64,000 nucleotides of DNA, taken from positions 120,225,590 to 120,289,589 of the forward strand of contig JBOZIK010000001.1 in assembly GCA_051453625.1 (NCBI GenBank), given 5' to 3'. The notes beneath the pieces are model-generated. The model made no database searches, was not told where the DNA came from, and saw only the letters and a program-made list of their open reading frames with translations. The position numbers and the translations under genes are program-made. Each line of letters starts with the position of its first letter. The first letter of the stretch is position 1. The DNA is from Welwitschia mirabilis. Its lineage: Eukaryota > Gnetophyta > Gnetopsida > Welwitschiales. Positions 24,191 through 36,179 of the stretch are shown piece after piece.

Positions 24191-24419
24191 AGATGCCCTC
24201 CAATGAAGCATTATCTATTAGAAAGTGTTGTTCACACGAAGGGGAAGATGTAATTTTGATTGTAGAAGTGAAGTCATTTGCTAGTATTATAAGAAGAGGG
24301 AGATAATGATTGTTATATCTTGAAAAGTAAAAAGAAAGGAAAAAGACCCAAGAACAGTAGACAAGAACAAGTAGAATTTGATGGGATGTTTTAGTCTAAC
24401 TGATTGTCAAAGATGGAGA

Positions 24420-24800
24420 TGCCAATGTCTCCACGTTTACTCCCGATGTATGGATTCTAAATTTAGAAGCTTTTTTCCATGTTTTCCCACACAGACAATA
24501 TTCTTTTGATTATAGGTCCATTTCTGGGAAAAAAGTCTTCCTAGAAGATGACAAATCATGCATTGTTCAAGGATGAGTGCTATCATTTTAAAACAAAGTA
24601 ATAGATAGAATGTGACATTGAGGAATGTTTATCATGTTCCTTGTATTGCAAAGAATCTGGGCTCTTCTAGAGAAGTAAATGATTTGGGATGTAGGGTCAC
24701 ACGTTGAGGGAAGATGAAAAGTCAACAAAGAGGCAAGGACATTGATGCATGAAAAAGAGAAGGGACATTGTATATATTGAGAGTATGTGTAGTTGAATGA
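24420..24800 (+). pseudogene. Copia protease / pre-integrase region, decayed (element A)
   Basis: 'DVWILNLEAFFHVFPHRQ' near 24440 matches the WxLDSGCSxHMTP-type signature, but the catalytic D-S-G reads N-L-E, so the protease is dead. 'VYHVPCIAKNL' (about 24630), 'EVNDLGCRVTR' and 'KREGTLYILRVCVVE' (about 24750-24795) match the conserved pre-integrase block. Confidence 0.7.
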
Positions 24801-25039
24801 TGTTATGCTGCTACTGTAGTTTCAAAAACGATGTTTCTTGTGGCATCGCAAACTTTCATCTTAGACAAACTGAAATGAAGGNNNNNNNNNNNNNNNNNNN
24901 NNNNNNNNNNNNNNNNNNNNNNNNNNNNNNNNNNNNNNNNNNNNNNNNNNNNNNNNNNNNNNNNNNNNNNNNNNNNNNNNNTGAAATGAAGGTACTTAAT
25001 TCTAAGAACTCACTGCCTAAGTTTTCTTCTTTTCTTTAG

Positions 25040-25640
25040 ATTTTCGTCACGATTGTCCTATTGGTGAATATAAGCATGTTGCTTTTAAGAAATATATTTG
25101 AATAAGAAGATAAAAAATGTTGATATTGAATACTCTGATGTTGTTGGTCCAATGTCTATCATGTTTTTAGGTGGTGCATCATATTTTATTACATTCATTA
25201 ATAGATTTAGTAGAAATATGCGGATTTATTTTATGCATTCCAAAAGTCAAGCCTTAAAAAAGTTCAAGAAGTTTAAGGCTAGAGTAGAAAATGAGTCTAT
25301 CTATAAAATAAAGTATCTAATCACTGATAATAGGGGTGCATACACCTCCCATGAGTTTTGTGAATTTTGTAAGTAGACTGGAATTGTACATAGCAAAATA
25401 CAACCAGGAACACCACAAAATAATGGTTTTGCAGAAAGATGTAACTATGCAATTCTTGATAGAATCAAATCCATGCTTGCTCAAAGTTATTTTGGGCAAA
25501 AGCTACTAGAACAGCTGCTTATTTGGTTAATTGTTCTCGTCATTCAACCGTAAATGGTGATATTTCAAAATCTATCTAGGGTGGGATTTCTCTTTCTCTA
25601 TCTTGCTTTCGTGTTTTGGATGTGAGGTATATGTTCATCT
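25040..25640 (+). pseudogene. Copia integrase core, decayed (element A)
   Basis: 'DIEYSDVVGPMSIMFLGGAS' (about 25120) carries the first catalytic Asp, 'YLITDNRGAYTSHEFCEFC' (about 25313) the second, and 'PGTPQNNGFAERCNYAILDR' (about 25405) the Glu. The D,D-35-E triad therefore survives. A stop at about 25374 (TAG before TGIVHS) and later frameshifts disable it. A 100-N gap (24882-24981) lies just upstream, flanked by the short repeat 'tgaaatgaagg'. Confidence 0.8.
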
Positions 25641-26079
25641 GCAGGGTACAAGAAAATGAGAAGAACATGGTAGGAAATGTGTTCGTCTTAGATATGGGGC
25701 AGATGATTTTGGATACAAGCTTTGAAATCCTATGGCACAGAGGATTGTTAGATCATGTGATGTTGAATTCAGAGAAGATGTGATGTTTTATTGGTCACAA
25801 AAGAGAATTTAGAAAAATAGAAGTTCTGATTCTCGCACCTTACACAAGCTTGAATAGGTTGATGATGATAAGAACCATGATACACATAGTAAAAATGTCT
25901 AGCCTAATGTAGACCATGCTGAAGAAGAAAGCTCAAGTTCTGAATCTGAGTCTGATGATGATGGTACTCAAAACTCCAACATTCGGTTTGGAGATCCACC
26001 AAAGCTATCAGAAGCATTCTCTATCTTTACATTATGTGTTATTTAGAGATAAGGGAGAGCTTGAATCCTTTGAAGAAGC

Positions 26080-27000
26080 TATTTCTTTTTCTAAATCTCA
26101 TAAATGGAAAGCTACCACATAGAAAGAAATGCGATCCTTAGAATAGAATCACACTTAGGATTTAGTTCCCTTACCTAAAGGAAAAAAGCCTTTAAAATCC
26201 AGGTGGGTGCTTGTCATCAAATAAGAGGCTAATGATGGATAGCACTACAAAGCATAGCTGGTCTTGAAATGTTACACCCAAAAACTAAATATTGATTTTA
26301 CAGAAATTTCTCACGTTTGTAAAGCACACATTTATTCAAATTTTGCTTAGCATGGTTGCGTGTTTGGATTTGGGGTTCCAGTAGTTAGACATTAAAATAG
26401 TTATTCTATATGGTGGTTAGAAGAGGAAATTTATATGCATATTCTAGATAGCTTGGAAATAGAAAACAGAAATCTAGTTTACAGATTGAAAAAGTCTCTT
26501 TAGGGCTTGAAATAAGCACCTTATCAATGGTTCAAGAAGTTGGACGATTTTATGCAAAATCAAGGATACTCCAATTACGATTATGATCATTATGTATAAC
26601 TTTACATGAGTACTTCAGGAATGATGGCCATTCTTATGTTGTATGTTGATGATACGTTGGTTGCTAAAAATGACATGAAAGAAATCAAAAGACTAAAGCA
26701 TGAAATGTCTAAGACTTTTGCCACTAAAGACCTTGGACCAACAAAACAAGTCCTTGAAATGAGGATTGTCAGAGATAGATCACGTCATAGGTTGTGGTTG
26801 AGCCAATCTGAATATATTGATAAAAAAGTTTTGAATCGTTTTAACATGCTAGATTGTAGCCCTACTTGCACTCCTCTAGTTGCACATTTCCAATTGACTC
26901 ATTGGGGTTGTCCCACTTCAAAAAAGAAGGCAAAAATGACAAGTGTGCCATGGCCTATACTAGACAAGACACTGCTCATGTAGTGGGAGTTGTCTCTCAT
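26080..27000 (+). pseudogene. Copia reverse transcriptase, decayed (element A)
   Basis: 'DLVPLPKGKKPLKSRWV' (about 26160) begins it. 'NLVYRLKKSL' and 'APYQWFKKLDDFMQNQGY' follow near 26470-26570. The intact catalytic box is in LYVDDTLVA (YVDD at 26642-26653). 'TKDLGPTKQVLEMRIVRDR' and 'LWLSQSEYIDKKVLNRFNML' come next. The DLG..KxxLGM.I.RDR.LWLSQ.Y pattern is typical of the Tork/Tnt1 lineage. Several stops lie in the N-terminal half. Confidence 0.85.
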
Positions 27001-27029
27001 TCTATAGGTAATCTTGTAAAGAGCACTAG

Positions 27030-27500
27030 GAAGCAATAAAACGGATACTTTATTACTTGAAGGGAACCCAACACATGAGTTTGTGGTATGGCAATTGTGG
27101 TTTGCATGTTACATGGTATGCAGATGTTGATTATGTTGCTTGCAGGGATACTAGAAGGTCTACTACTTGGTACATCTTTTCTCTTAGTGCTAAAGCTATT
27201 AGCTCGGTGTCTTGTCTACAATTAAGTGTTGCTTTTTCCACTACAAAAGTTGAGTATGTTGCCTTGACAGAAGCTACTAAAGAGATGTTGTGGCTGTGTG
27301 GTCTTATTAGGTGGTTTGGCCTTAGTCAAACACAGTTTGTCATACATTGTGACAGTTAGAGTGCCACAAATCTAACGCAGAATCTTTTTAATCATGCTAG
27401 AACTAAGCATATTGACATTAAATATCATTTCATCAAGCAGAAGTTTGAAAAAGGCCGTATGAGATATTTGGAAGATTCACATGCATGTAAATCTTGCTGA
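27030..27500 (+). pseudogene. Copia RNase H, decayed (element A)
   Basis: 'GLHVTWYADVDYVACRDTRR' carries the first acidic residues of RNase H. 'STTKVEYVALTEATKEMLWL' holds the Glu region and 'FVIHCDS' the next Asp. After a stop come 'HARTKHIDIKYHFIKQKFEK' and 'NLADFLTKVVD'-like remnants. The order matches Tnt1-like RNase H. Confidence 0.8.
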
Positions 27501-27654
27501 TTTCCTGACAAAGGTTGTTGATGGCACAAAGTAAAAGGCATGTTCTAATGGAGTAATTGTAAACGTGTTTTGGAAGCAAGGAAGCAGGCATCTCTTGGAG
27601 CTACATAAGTAGTTGTTCTTGAAGACTCGCCAAATTTGTCTTCAAGTGGCAGAA

Positions 27655-27823
27655 TGTTAGAAAAAGTGAAGCCAATTTTTTTTTTAATTGTAACGTTATG
27701 TTTGAATGTTGACCAACCTTTTTGTAATGTTGTGAAAGGTTATGTTTTAATTCTTTGGGGTTGAGGTCAAGAGGAAAAACTTTCTAGAAGATGATCTTTC
27801 TAGATTAACTTGGCTTGAAACCC
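27655..27823 (+). mobile_element. 3' LTR of element A, truncated copy
   Basis: It starts TGTTAGAAAAAGTGAAGCCA right after the purine tract 'tcaagtggcagaa' (27642-27654), as the 29190 LTR does after 'tcaagtgggagaa'. It matches the first part of that LTR and stops at 'cttggcttgaaaccc', where another LTR sequence begins. Confidence 0.8.
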
Positions 27824-27824
27824 T

Positions 27825-27981
27825 TGTTAGGATTGAAGAAGCACCCTAGAAGGGGAGTGAATAGGGTAATCTTAAAAATTATTGCAAATGATCAATATAA
27901 CAGAGACTTCACAACTAAAATGATGCACAAAAAATAATCCACAAAATAAACAATGAACTATGCACCAGATTTATAGTGGTT
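27825..27981 (-). mobile_element. LTR fragment of the B/C/D family joined into element A's 3' LTR
   Basis: It begins TGTTAGGATTGAAGAAGCAC on the plus strand. Its order 'accctagaaggggagtgaat..ggtaatcttaaaaatt...tttatagtggtt' parallels the left end of the element B LTR (50401 onward: 'accctagagggtgggggatg...ttatagtgattt'). The TG edge is consistent with a minus-strand LTR terminus. It ends at the 100-N gap 27982-28081. Confidence 0.6.
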
Positions 27982-28081
27982 NNNNNNNNNNNNNNNNNNN
28001 NNNNNNNNNNNNNNNNNNNNNNNNNNNNNNNNNNNNNNNNNNNNNNNNNNNNNNNNNNNNNNNNNNNNNNNNNNNNNNNNN

Positions 28082-29160
28082 GATCATTATGTATACCTTT
28101 ACATGAGTGCTTCAGGTATGATTGTCATTCTTTTATCATATGTTGATGATATGTTAGTTGCTAGAAATGACATGAAAGAAATCAAAAGACTGAAGCATGA
28201 AATGTCCAAGATTTTTGTCATTAAAGATCTTGAACTAGCAAAACAAATCCTTGGAATGAGGACTGTCATAGATAGATCACTTGATACATTGTGGTTGAGC
28301 CAATCTGAATATGTTGACAAGGTTTTGACATGTTTTAAGATGCTAGATTGTAAACCTAATTTATACTCCTCTAGCTGCACATTTTCAATTTACACATCAG
28401 GGTTGTCCTATTTCAGAGAATAAGATGGTAGAAATGAGAAGTGCTTCTTAGATATTAGTTGTGGAATGCCAGATGTACGCCATGGTTTGTACTACACCAA
28501 ACATTGCTCATGTAGTGAGAGTTATCCCTTGTTTTATGAGTAATCTTGGAAAAGAGCATTGGGAAGTAGTAAAATGGATATTTTGTTACTTGAAGGAAAA
28601 CCAGCATATGAGTTTGTCTTTAGGCAATGTTGATTTGCATATTACAGGGCATGTAGATGTTGATTATCCTAGTTGGAGGGATACCAGAAGGTTTGCTACT
28701 ATGTACGTCTTTACTCTTGGTGATAGAGTTGTTAGTTGTATGTCCCATCTAGAATCAAACATTGCTCTTTCCATAATAAAAGCTAAGTATGTTACCTTGA
28801 TAGAAGCTGCTAAGGAGATGTTGTGGCTGCATGATCTTGTTGGTTCGTTTACCCTTAGTCAAACCAAGTTNNNNNNNNNNNNNNNNNNNNNNNNNNNNNN
28901 NNNNNNNNNNNNNNNNNNNNNNNNNNNNNCTAGAACTAAGCACATTTATATTAAATACCAATTCATTGGGCAAAAGTTTAAAAAAGGTCTATTAGATGTT
29001 TGAAAGATTGACACACATATGAATCTTGTCAATTTGCTAAGACAAGTTGTTAATGGCACAAAGCAAAAGGCATCTTGTGATGGAGTAGGATTGCAAAACG
29101 AGATTTAGAAGCAACGAAGTAGGCATCTTTTGGAGCTACGTAAGTAGTTATTCTTGAAGA
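28082..29160 (+). pseudogene. Second copy of RT-RNase H, decayed (element A family)
   Basis: 28082 onward repeats 26585 onward: 'gatcattatgtata.ctttac', then YVDD (28139-28150) in SYVDDMLVA, 'ELAKQILGMRTVIDR' and 'LWLSQSEYVDKVLTCFKML'. RNase H follows with 'DYPSWRDTRRFATMYVFTLG', 'LIEAAKEMLWLHDLV' and, after a 59-N gap (28871-28929), 'RTKHIYIKYQFIGQKFKK'. It differs from the first copy at many sites. It may be a separate element, or the true 3' half of element A misjoined at the gap. Confidence 0.8.
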
Positions 29161-29189
29161 CTCACCAAATTTGTCTTCAAGTGGGAGAA

Positions 29190-29296
29190 TGTTAGGAAAA
29201 GTGAAGCCAAGTTTGCCTTTTTTTATTGTGACATTATGTTTTCACTCCTTTGGGTATTACTCACAACAAAAAACAAAAAAGGGGGAAAAAAAGGAA

Positions 29297-29327
<31 letters not shown>

Positions 29328-29564
29328 TGAACTTTTTAGAAGAGGAACTTTGTAGAACTTTTTAGATTGACTTGGCTTGAATCCTAAACCGATTTAAAAG
29401 TTGCTTAAAAGTTTGTTTTGTACAAGTTTCTTTTGACCCCTAGAGAAGACTAGGAGCTTTGCCTGCTTCACGTGGTTTTTCCCTGCATTAGAGTTTTCTG
29501 TGTTAAATCTTGTGTGTTGTTCTCTGGTTTATTATTTTCATTTAGTACTTTGGTTTTCATAACG
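29190..29564 (+). mobile_element. 3' LTR of element A family, complete
   Basis: It starts TGTTAGGAAAAGTGAAGCCA directly after the polypurine tract 'caagtgggagaa' and ends 'ttggttttcataacg', where the expected terminal CA is CG. It is about 375 bp and co-linear with the 5' LTR at 22531-22898, apart from a purine-rich insertion that includes a (GA)n run at 29301-29327. Confidence 0.85.
29301..29327 (+). repeat. (GA)n microsatellite inside the LTR
   Basis: About 13 GA dinucleotides within a longer purine-rich tract (29268-29330). The tract is absent from the 5' LTR at 22531 and from the truncated LTR at 27655, so it expanded after this copy formed. Confidence 0.9.
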
Positions 29565-31194
29565 TTTTGTTCCTCAATATGAATGGACGTGTGGTGTTTA
29601 GCCCAAATAACTTACCTAATGGTTTACATGTTAAATTTGTTATCAGCAGTGATATAAACATTTTGTGTATCTTTAAACCTTGCAAGCAATGTACGTTTTG
29701 TGTATCTTAAACCTAAGCAAACTACTCAGTGAGAGTGAAAATAATCTAATAAATCAAGTAACAAGCCAGAACTAGAAAATGAAATAGCACATCAAGAGCA
29801 TTAACCTTGTGCATTTTTTAACTACAATTTATTGTAGGAAAAAAAAAGTGTTTCCTAGTTCAAAATCACAGTTTCTTGTTTTTGGAAACTAACACGATTT
29901 CCTGAGGTCCAGAAACTTTAGGAATCTTGCTTGAACATTTTTCTAACTAAAACACCAAGCTATCACATCTTAAAAATACAAAACTATAATTAATTATGAA
30001 TAAGATGATTTTAAATAAATATTTTTATCTCAACTATGTTGGAATGCTAAAATGAATACAATTATGATGTTCTAATGAATGCTTCAATTGCATTTCTGCC
30101 CCTTACTGAAGGCACATCATGTCTCCACACTCATTTTGAAAGTTGTTTCGACGTTGCTGCATTTCTAAAACTTGAAAGCCTACGTTATGATGAAATGCCC
30201 TTCCGTGGGCTTGATCTCCAACAATCTGGTTAACGTCTAGCACCACCCTGAAGACTTCCAGAACAAATGACCCACATGATTCCTAAGAGGGATGCAGCTT
30301 AGAATTGTTGCATACAATTCAGTGAAGAACCATGTGCAGACTAAGAAGTCTATGCCAGCGTTGAAGATCTTACAACAGGCATGATATTCTTCACCTAGAT
30401 TTCATATTCATGAAGTGCTTGTTCACAAATCAATTTGTGATTTTTACTCTGTACCTGAGCCCTTACGAAAGAACTCTGAAAGGGTGCAAACAATAGAAGA
30501 CCTCACAACAGCTTTCTTATATTCATCCTCTTATTGGATATTATACATTCTTGAAATCTGTTACAGAACTCTTAACTGGAACAAGCTATTGTATAATAGG
30601 AACATTGATTCCTTTAGTGAGAAGGTACCCAAGAAAAAAGAGTAATTGTGTGTCATCTGATAAGCGTAAGAATGAAAAGAGAAGAATTTTGAACTACAAT
30701 GTGATATGCAACATGTCGTCCTTGCAGCATAGTGGCAGATTCCATCCTTCTACAACTGAAACGATGAAAACGATATTTTTGTTCTCAAACAAAAGAGTTC
30801 TGTAGCACATTGAATGATTAACTTTGAATACCTAGGATAAAACAACTTATGTCAGTGGAATGCAGATTGCTCACAGGGAGAAAAAGCACGTTGATTAACT
30901 GCTGCCATCTTCACACCAAGGCTGAGCTTAATGACAGGATAATCTAGTGGCAAACTTGCTAAGGAATTGGCTGTCAGGAATTCTCAAAAAGCTTGCACAG
31001 CTGAGAAAAGCTCAAGATAGGTTTCTAATTTAAGGCTGTTGGCATCAATAGTAGACATGAAAATTATATCTAGTGATTCTCTATCTAAATCACAATTTCT
31101 TGAACAAATAACAATGCAGGTAATCTTATCACCTCTGGTGCATGAAGGAATCATTCACTGAGAGGATATTCCTGATCATAAAGTGTAACCTCTC
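29565..31194. other. Unassigned DNA downstream of the ACB-domain exon
   Basis: Its composition is less AT-rich than the element regions. Open stretches at 30415-30645 and 30551-30805 (plus) have no motif I recognise. It may be intron of the minus-strand ACB-domain gene, or old transposon sequence. Confidence 0.35.
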
Positions 31195-31409
31195 TGTTGG
31201 ATAATGGAAGATCCCAGTGGCAAGTGCCACAGTTGATTCATGATGCTATGTGCCTCTTTTTATGAGCTAAAGTTCAAAGCTGCTATCAGTGACACCCTAT
31301 GTAGAGGCTTAAGGCTTTTACTAAATAAAATTTTGTTTCATATCTTTAAATTTATCGACTTAGCCTATTTGCATGATGTGGACTTCATTGAGTCCTTTCA
31401 CTTCTAACA
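31195..31409 (+). mobile_element. Putative short LTR followed by a decayed PBS
   Basis: TGTTGGATAATGGAAGATCC at 31195 and 'tttcacttctaaca' ending at 31409 give TG...CA edges. They are followed after two bases by TGGTTTCAGAGAC (31412-31424), a tRNA-iMet-like primer site with one change in the TGGTATCAGAG core. No second LTR of this sequence was found, so the call rests on the edges and the PBS. Confidence 0.4.
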
Positions 31410-32005
31410 GTTGGTTTCAGAGACGACAATAGATTGCATATAGTGTTGTAGAGAGAGCTGTGGGAGCTATAAAGAAGGCAATAACATTATTATACAGATT
31501 TGACAAGAGAAGCTTTGGAAGCTGAAGACGAGAAGACTATTGTAAAGGAGAATATGGAACCAATTCAGTAAATGTTTGTCCTGAACAAGATGGATTGTAG
31601 CAAATTAAAACCTACCAACGTGTTTTCTTGATAATTCTGTAGTCTCCAATGTCTCAGCGCATGGGATAGCAAAGAGTGTCTCTCCCAAGCAAAGTGACTG
31701 GTAGTGATGTAAGTTTAATCCTTTTCTAATGGTTTAACCTCTGCTTTCAGTTTTGAAGGAAAGGCACCATTGACTACATAATGCTTGTCTAATAAAAGCA
31801 GATGCTGAGAAGTAGTTTGGCCCTTTATAGTGCACAACACGATATCTTTATGCACATAGTTTCAAAGATTGTGCAGACTTCAACAAAAGATTTGAGAGAT
31901 TTTTGGAGAGCAGTCCACATTCAAGTGGAGGCTTTGCTTGAGTTCTTGTCCCTAGCAAACCTGATCAAGCATTTACAAAACTGCACCAATATCTAGTGCT
32001 GAGAG

Positions 32006-32414
32006 TGTTGATATCTGAAGCCAAATTTATCTTATTCCCTTTGTAATGTTCCTAATGCCATGTTTTTACTTTGACCACATTTTAATATTGTAAAAGGAGG
32101 CTGTGTTATAAAACCTTCCCTGGAGGTGTTGGTACAAAAGGGACATGTGTCAAGAGAAAGATGACACCATTTTAGGGTTTTGGCTTGTAACCCTCAGCCT
32201 CCTTAAAGATGGTGTGACAGTTGCTTGGACACAGATCTGTGAGATAGCCTTGTCTGAAGCCTGTTATCAACTTGTAATTCTCAAGAAGATAATAGAGCTC
32301 TGCATTACTTTCCTGTGGTTTTTCCCCTCATTGGTGTTTTCCACATAAATCGATGTCTCTGTTTTCTCTTGTTGCACTCTTGAACTACTTTTTGCATTTG
32401 TGTATGTCATAACA
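32006..32414 (+). mobile_element. Copia 3' LTR (element A-like family)
   Basis: It starts TGTTGATATCTGAAGCCAAA after 'ctagtgctgagag', which aligns with the polypurine lead 'caagtgggagaa' of element A. It ends 'gtatgtcataaca'. 'ttcctgtggtttttcccctc' and 'gtgttttccacataaa' match the conserved R/U5-like end of Tork-type LTRs. Length is about 409 bp. No pol was recognised in 31425-32005, so most of the element is gone. Confidence 0.7.
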
Positions 32415-34806
32415 GGTTTTACACATCCTTCTCGAGAACCCTTTTATTTTGTTGAAAATGAAAGGCAATGGAATAGAAACTTGTGGAGTGTGTCAGGTAG
32501 GATTGGAAACCTTTAGATGCATGAAGTGATCTCCTATACACAGCTACGGTCTGGATTTTTAGTACTAGGTCATTGTAATATCTTTTCTTTTGTAAGGCTT
32601 CAGATTTGTTTGTAACTAATTTCTTTAAAAATGGCACTCCTTAAAAATAAGCAGTTGAAAAAGACAAAAGTCGCATGTCAAGATAGAAGGTAAATTGGTA
32701 TGAGGTCAGTGAAATGCATTCAACTTGCATGGGAACTTCAAAATAGCTAACATTTTGAAATTATAAAGTTGCACTATGAAATTTACAAAATAATACAAAT
32801 GGATTAACCCATTTCATTTTTGTTCACTATCAACTTGCAATACACATACTTTGAAACAAATGTTTTTAAGAGCTCTTAACTTCTTGTCCAGAGGCTATGT
32901 AGCACACTTTGAGAAATGGAACAGGCCATAGACATATATCAATTTAACACTGATGACAAACAAGATCCTCAAGCACTTCCAAACACCAATTAAATAATAA
33001 AGCTGCAAACTCATAATTCAACATATTAATAGCATATATTGAGACCAGGGGCATAGCTTTGAAAGACAAAAGCTTTAATAGCAGTGTCCTTCGAAACATT
33101 GATAAAATTTCATGTGCTTGGCTCACCTGCAAGACATTCATTACAATAGTTCATTATAAATGACCCATTCAGAGATTTGAGAGAAAATAGGTCAAACCAA
33201 AATTTGAATGGAAAATTTGAATTGAACGACATATAGTAATTTTTGTTAAAAACTATAACTATTTGCATTCCATTGGCACAAAAACATGTATGCAGTATGT
33301 AATGAAGTTGTTTTTTCTGCTCCTAACATACCGAGTGACAATACAATCAACAAGAAGTCAACATCACTAGGCCTAATTCCTGTCAGGCTATTAATCATCC
33401 ATAGAAGTCGACATCAACAAGAAGTCGACCTTTGCTACCTAACTTAGTAAACTCGTTTAAAAGGACATAACCCAGAGAAACTCTGATAAGAGGCATGTCA
33501 TCCATGCTCCTGGGTGCATAATCACCCGTCTGTTATTGGCTTGAAAAAGCCAAAAACGGTAGAAGCTGAAGAGCAACCTCCACTCATATGAAATAAAATA
33601 ATAAAAATATTATCTTATGATGAGCAATCCAAAATATACACCCAAAGAATAATTAATCATTCAAATATTATAGTGTTTAGCATGCCTTGCATGAAATATA
33701 TCCAAAATCCATTTAGAATAGAACAATTAAGACTGATCTTACCACAACCCTCTTCCTCCAAGCACATAGGTTTCAAGATCACATCATTAAAAGTTTGCAT
33801 ACTTAAACCTCATGATAACTAATCATGTTTTAGCATGAAGCAGAAACATGGATAGGAGTTCTGTTGAAATATTGCATTTAGAGAATCACAGCACCAGTTA
33901 ATCCTATAGGAAAGCTCCATAAGGAATCCATACTATAATATCATTCGTCCTGGAACTGGAATGTGCAGTATCCTCTCCACCATAACAGAGTCACTGAGCA
34001 ATTTGTTGCTTAAGACAAAAACCTTGTGGAATGAAATGAAAGTAAGAAAAAAATGAAATCAAAAACAACTCCCATGCCTAAAATGAGCCCTTTTTCCTCC
34101 TTTATCCAGTCTCCCAAGCCCTCTGGGCCTTCATATCTCTTCCTCTTCAAGTCAACCCTCTTTCCCTTGTTTCTAGGTGATTCTGCATTGAGGGAGTTGA
34201 CAGAAAGAGGTCTGTCATTGAAATTGTGCGCAACTTCTCTTAAAACAAATTTTTGGGACAACAATTAATCTCGTTGCTCCTTCATGGTGTTTTAAAGTAT
34301 TACAATGATAGTGTGAATATATACTTTAAAATTGAAGTATCCTCCCTTACCCCATTTTAGCTGGAGGTTGTTGGGGGCTTTGAGCAGGTAGTGTCAAATT
34401 ATGGAGACTTGCAAAAGTCCCACGTTCTGTTGGTTGCCGTGGACAAGTTTAATCTTGGACCATGAAGCCCTTGCAAAGTTGTCCACAGCTACTACCCTAC
34501 TGATCATGACCTCCAGTCAACCTCAGAATCATGGTGCTGAAAACCAAAGACTCAAAAAATTTCCTTGCAGCCCCAGTCAGAGCATTTTTGGCCACCATGT
34601 TGAACATTTGAGGTAAATGAGGTTTCTTTCAGATGTTGAAGCCTATAGTTATCAAAGGAAACGTTGACATCTAGGGTCTGAAGTTTTTTTCATCACTAGA
34701 TTCACATCTTTTGCTGGAAGATTGCTGTAGCAAAAGCAGGAAAAAACATGGGACTCTGATGGTCTTTGTCAGAGTCATTTAGCTGTTTTTCCTTCAGTTT
34801 GACTTC
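32415..34806. other. Unassigned DNA, probably intronic
   Basis: No transposon motif was recognised. The only notable open stretch is the minus-strand one at 34010-34264, listed separately. 'caacaagaagtcgac' recurs within 33350-33430 as a short local repeat. Confidence 0.35.
34010..34238 (-). CDS. Candidate second exon of the ACB-domain gene (speculative)
   Basis: An open stretch on the same strand as the ACB exon, about 3.1 kb downstream of it. A possible acceptor 'tttgttttaag' ends at 34239. The reading phase fits: exon 1 ends with two spare bases (CT) and this segment needs one (A) to continue in frame. The peptide runs 'EVAHNFNDRPLSVNSLNAES', then a very basic stretch (NKGKRVDLKRKRY). It ends with about 18 hydrophobic residues (LILGMGVVFDFIFFLLSF) and a short tail HSTRFLS before a stop, a layout like a C-terminal membrane anchor. 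I recognise no domain. It could equally be chance or an unrelated old coding fragment. Confidence 0.3.
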
Positions 34807-35286
34807 TGTTGGAGTTGTGCCCAAATCTGGCTTTGTCCTTTGTTAAAGTCAGATTTAACTACTTGATAATGTTTGAATAATTGTTATTTACGACATCATG
34901 TTGTTTGGCAGGAGTTCAAGCTCAACAATGAAATTAGTTAACAGCCTGTAACTCATAGTTTTATACTTGTATTGTGCCTTGAGCCAATTGAACATAATTT
35001 AGGGTTTTGACCAGGTCCTGTGTCGTTTAACTCAGTTGTGACTGTCTATTGTACGATTAATTGCATTCTATTAGTACAATTGTAGAGCTAATGAAGACAT
35101 GTTGTGAAAATTCCTATGAAATCTCTCTCACTCCTCACCCTTCATGTCTAGTTTCTGGTTTTTCTCTGCAACTACCTTCCAGGAGGTCAATGTCAATTCT
35201 CCGCCACAGTCACATCATATTTTGGATCTTTTGAAGGATTTATTTTCATTTTTGGATTTCATCCTTGATTGCTTGTTTTCACAACA
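34807..35286 (+). mobile_element. 5' LTR of decayed copia element G
   Basis: The edges are TGTTGGAGTTGTGCCCAAAT and 'gcttgttttcacaaca', giving 480 bp. 'gtttctggtttttctctgca' resembles the conserved Tork-type LTR end. The following 'aacagcataaaagtaccag' is a plausible but badly decayed PBS. Copia RT remnants on the same strand at 36180-36720 support an element here. Confidence 0.55.
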
Positions 35287-36179
35287 AACAGCATAAAAGT
35301 ACCAGACTGATTGCCTCCAGAAGATGAAAAGATTGCAGGCTTCAAGCAAACTGGTGGGAGTTGAGATTTTGAGAACCTGGAAGACATTGATGCAGGCAAT
35401 GCTTCAAAACAAGGGATGCCTGGATTTTCTCAAAGGTTTGGTATATAAACCTGGGGATGTGAGCTCTTAGAAATGCAATGAGATATTACAAGTTCAGTTT
35501 CTTTCATAGCTTCAGTAATGACCAAAGGTTCGATGATAGTCAGATGTTTAATGATAATAAGATGTTTCAATGTTGAACAAATTTTCAATCATAATTAGAG
35601 GTTTCACTAATGAATTCAGAGGCTGAGAATATCATGTTTTAGGCCCTTTTTGGCTCCACAACTGGTGGGCCCACTGTACAACACAGTACAGGCATTGTTT
35701 GGGATGCTTTCAATGCAATACATGTCTTCAGCCATGACGGCAAGTGACTGCCATTGCAATCTGCAGGGTGGCTGAATCTGAGCAGGAGGCCACCCATTAA
35801 TTTCGATATACCACAAATGAAATATTCAATTTGATTTAGAGGTTTGAAAATTGATTTTATTGAAGTCTGAGATTGGAAAAGGCTTCAATGTTTTTTTGTT
35901 CACATGTACCTATCAACTCAAAAGTCATTTTGGCATTTTCACTAGCTAAAAGTTGATTGCACAAGAAGTCTTCAGAAAATGATTTCTCCAACAGTCATTA
36001 CAACAGGGTATCTTTATAAGGAGGTTGTTATTTCAATAAGCTTCACCACCAATGAACAGAGAACATTGTGGAAGATGACAGCCCTTCTCTACATGGGCTT
36101 TTTGCTAACATGTTTTTTTTTTCCAGAAGATAAGCCTAGCTCATTTCAAAAGCCTGCAAATTTGATGACTTAATTTGTG

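Noticed and set aside
22526-29569. Target-site duplication around element A
   Set aside because: Flanks gcttt and ttttg do not match, consistent with a chimeric element joined at the gap.
30415-30805. Plus-strand open frames as host exons
   Set aside because: No recognisable motif, no good splice sites in phase, and no similarity I could name.
32944-33141. Minus-strand open stretch next to 'cttgcag/gtgagc' as a second ACB exon
   Set aside because: With the acceptor after CTTGCAG, joining to exon 1 (phase 2) gives a stop codon at once (CT+G, TGA).
35616-35816. Slightly GC-richer open stretch within element G as a gene or MITE
   Set aside because: No domain, no terminal inverted repeats that I could match, and it lies inside a decayed copia element.
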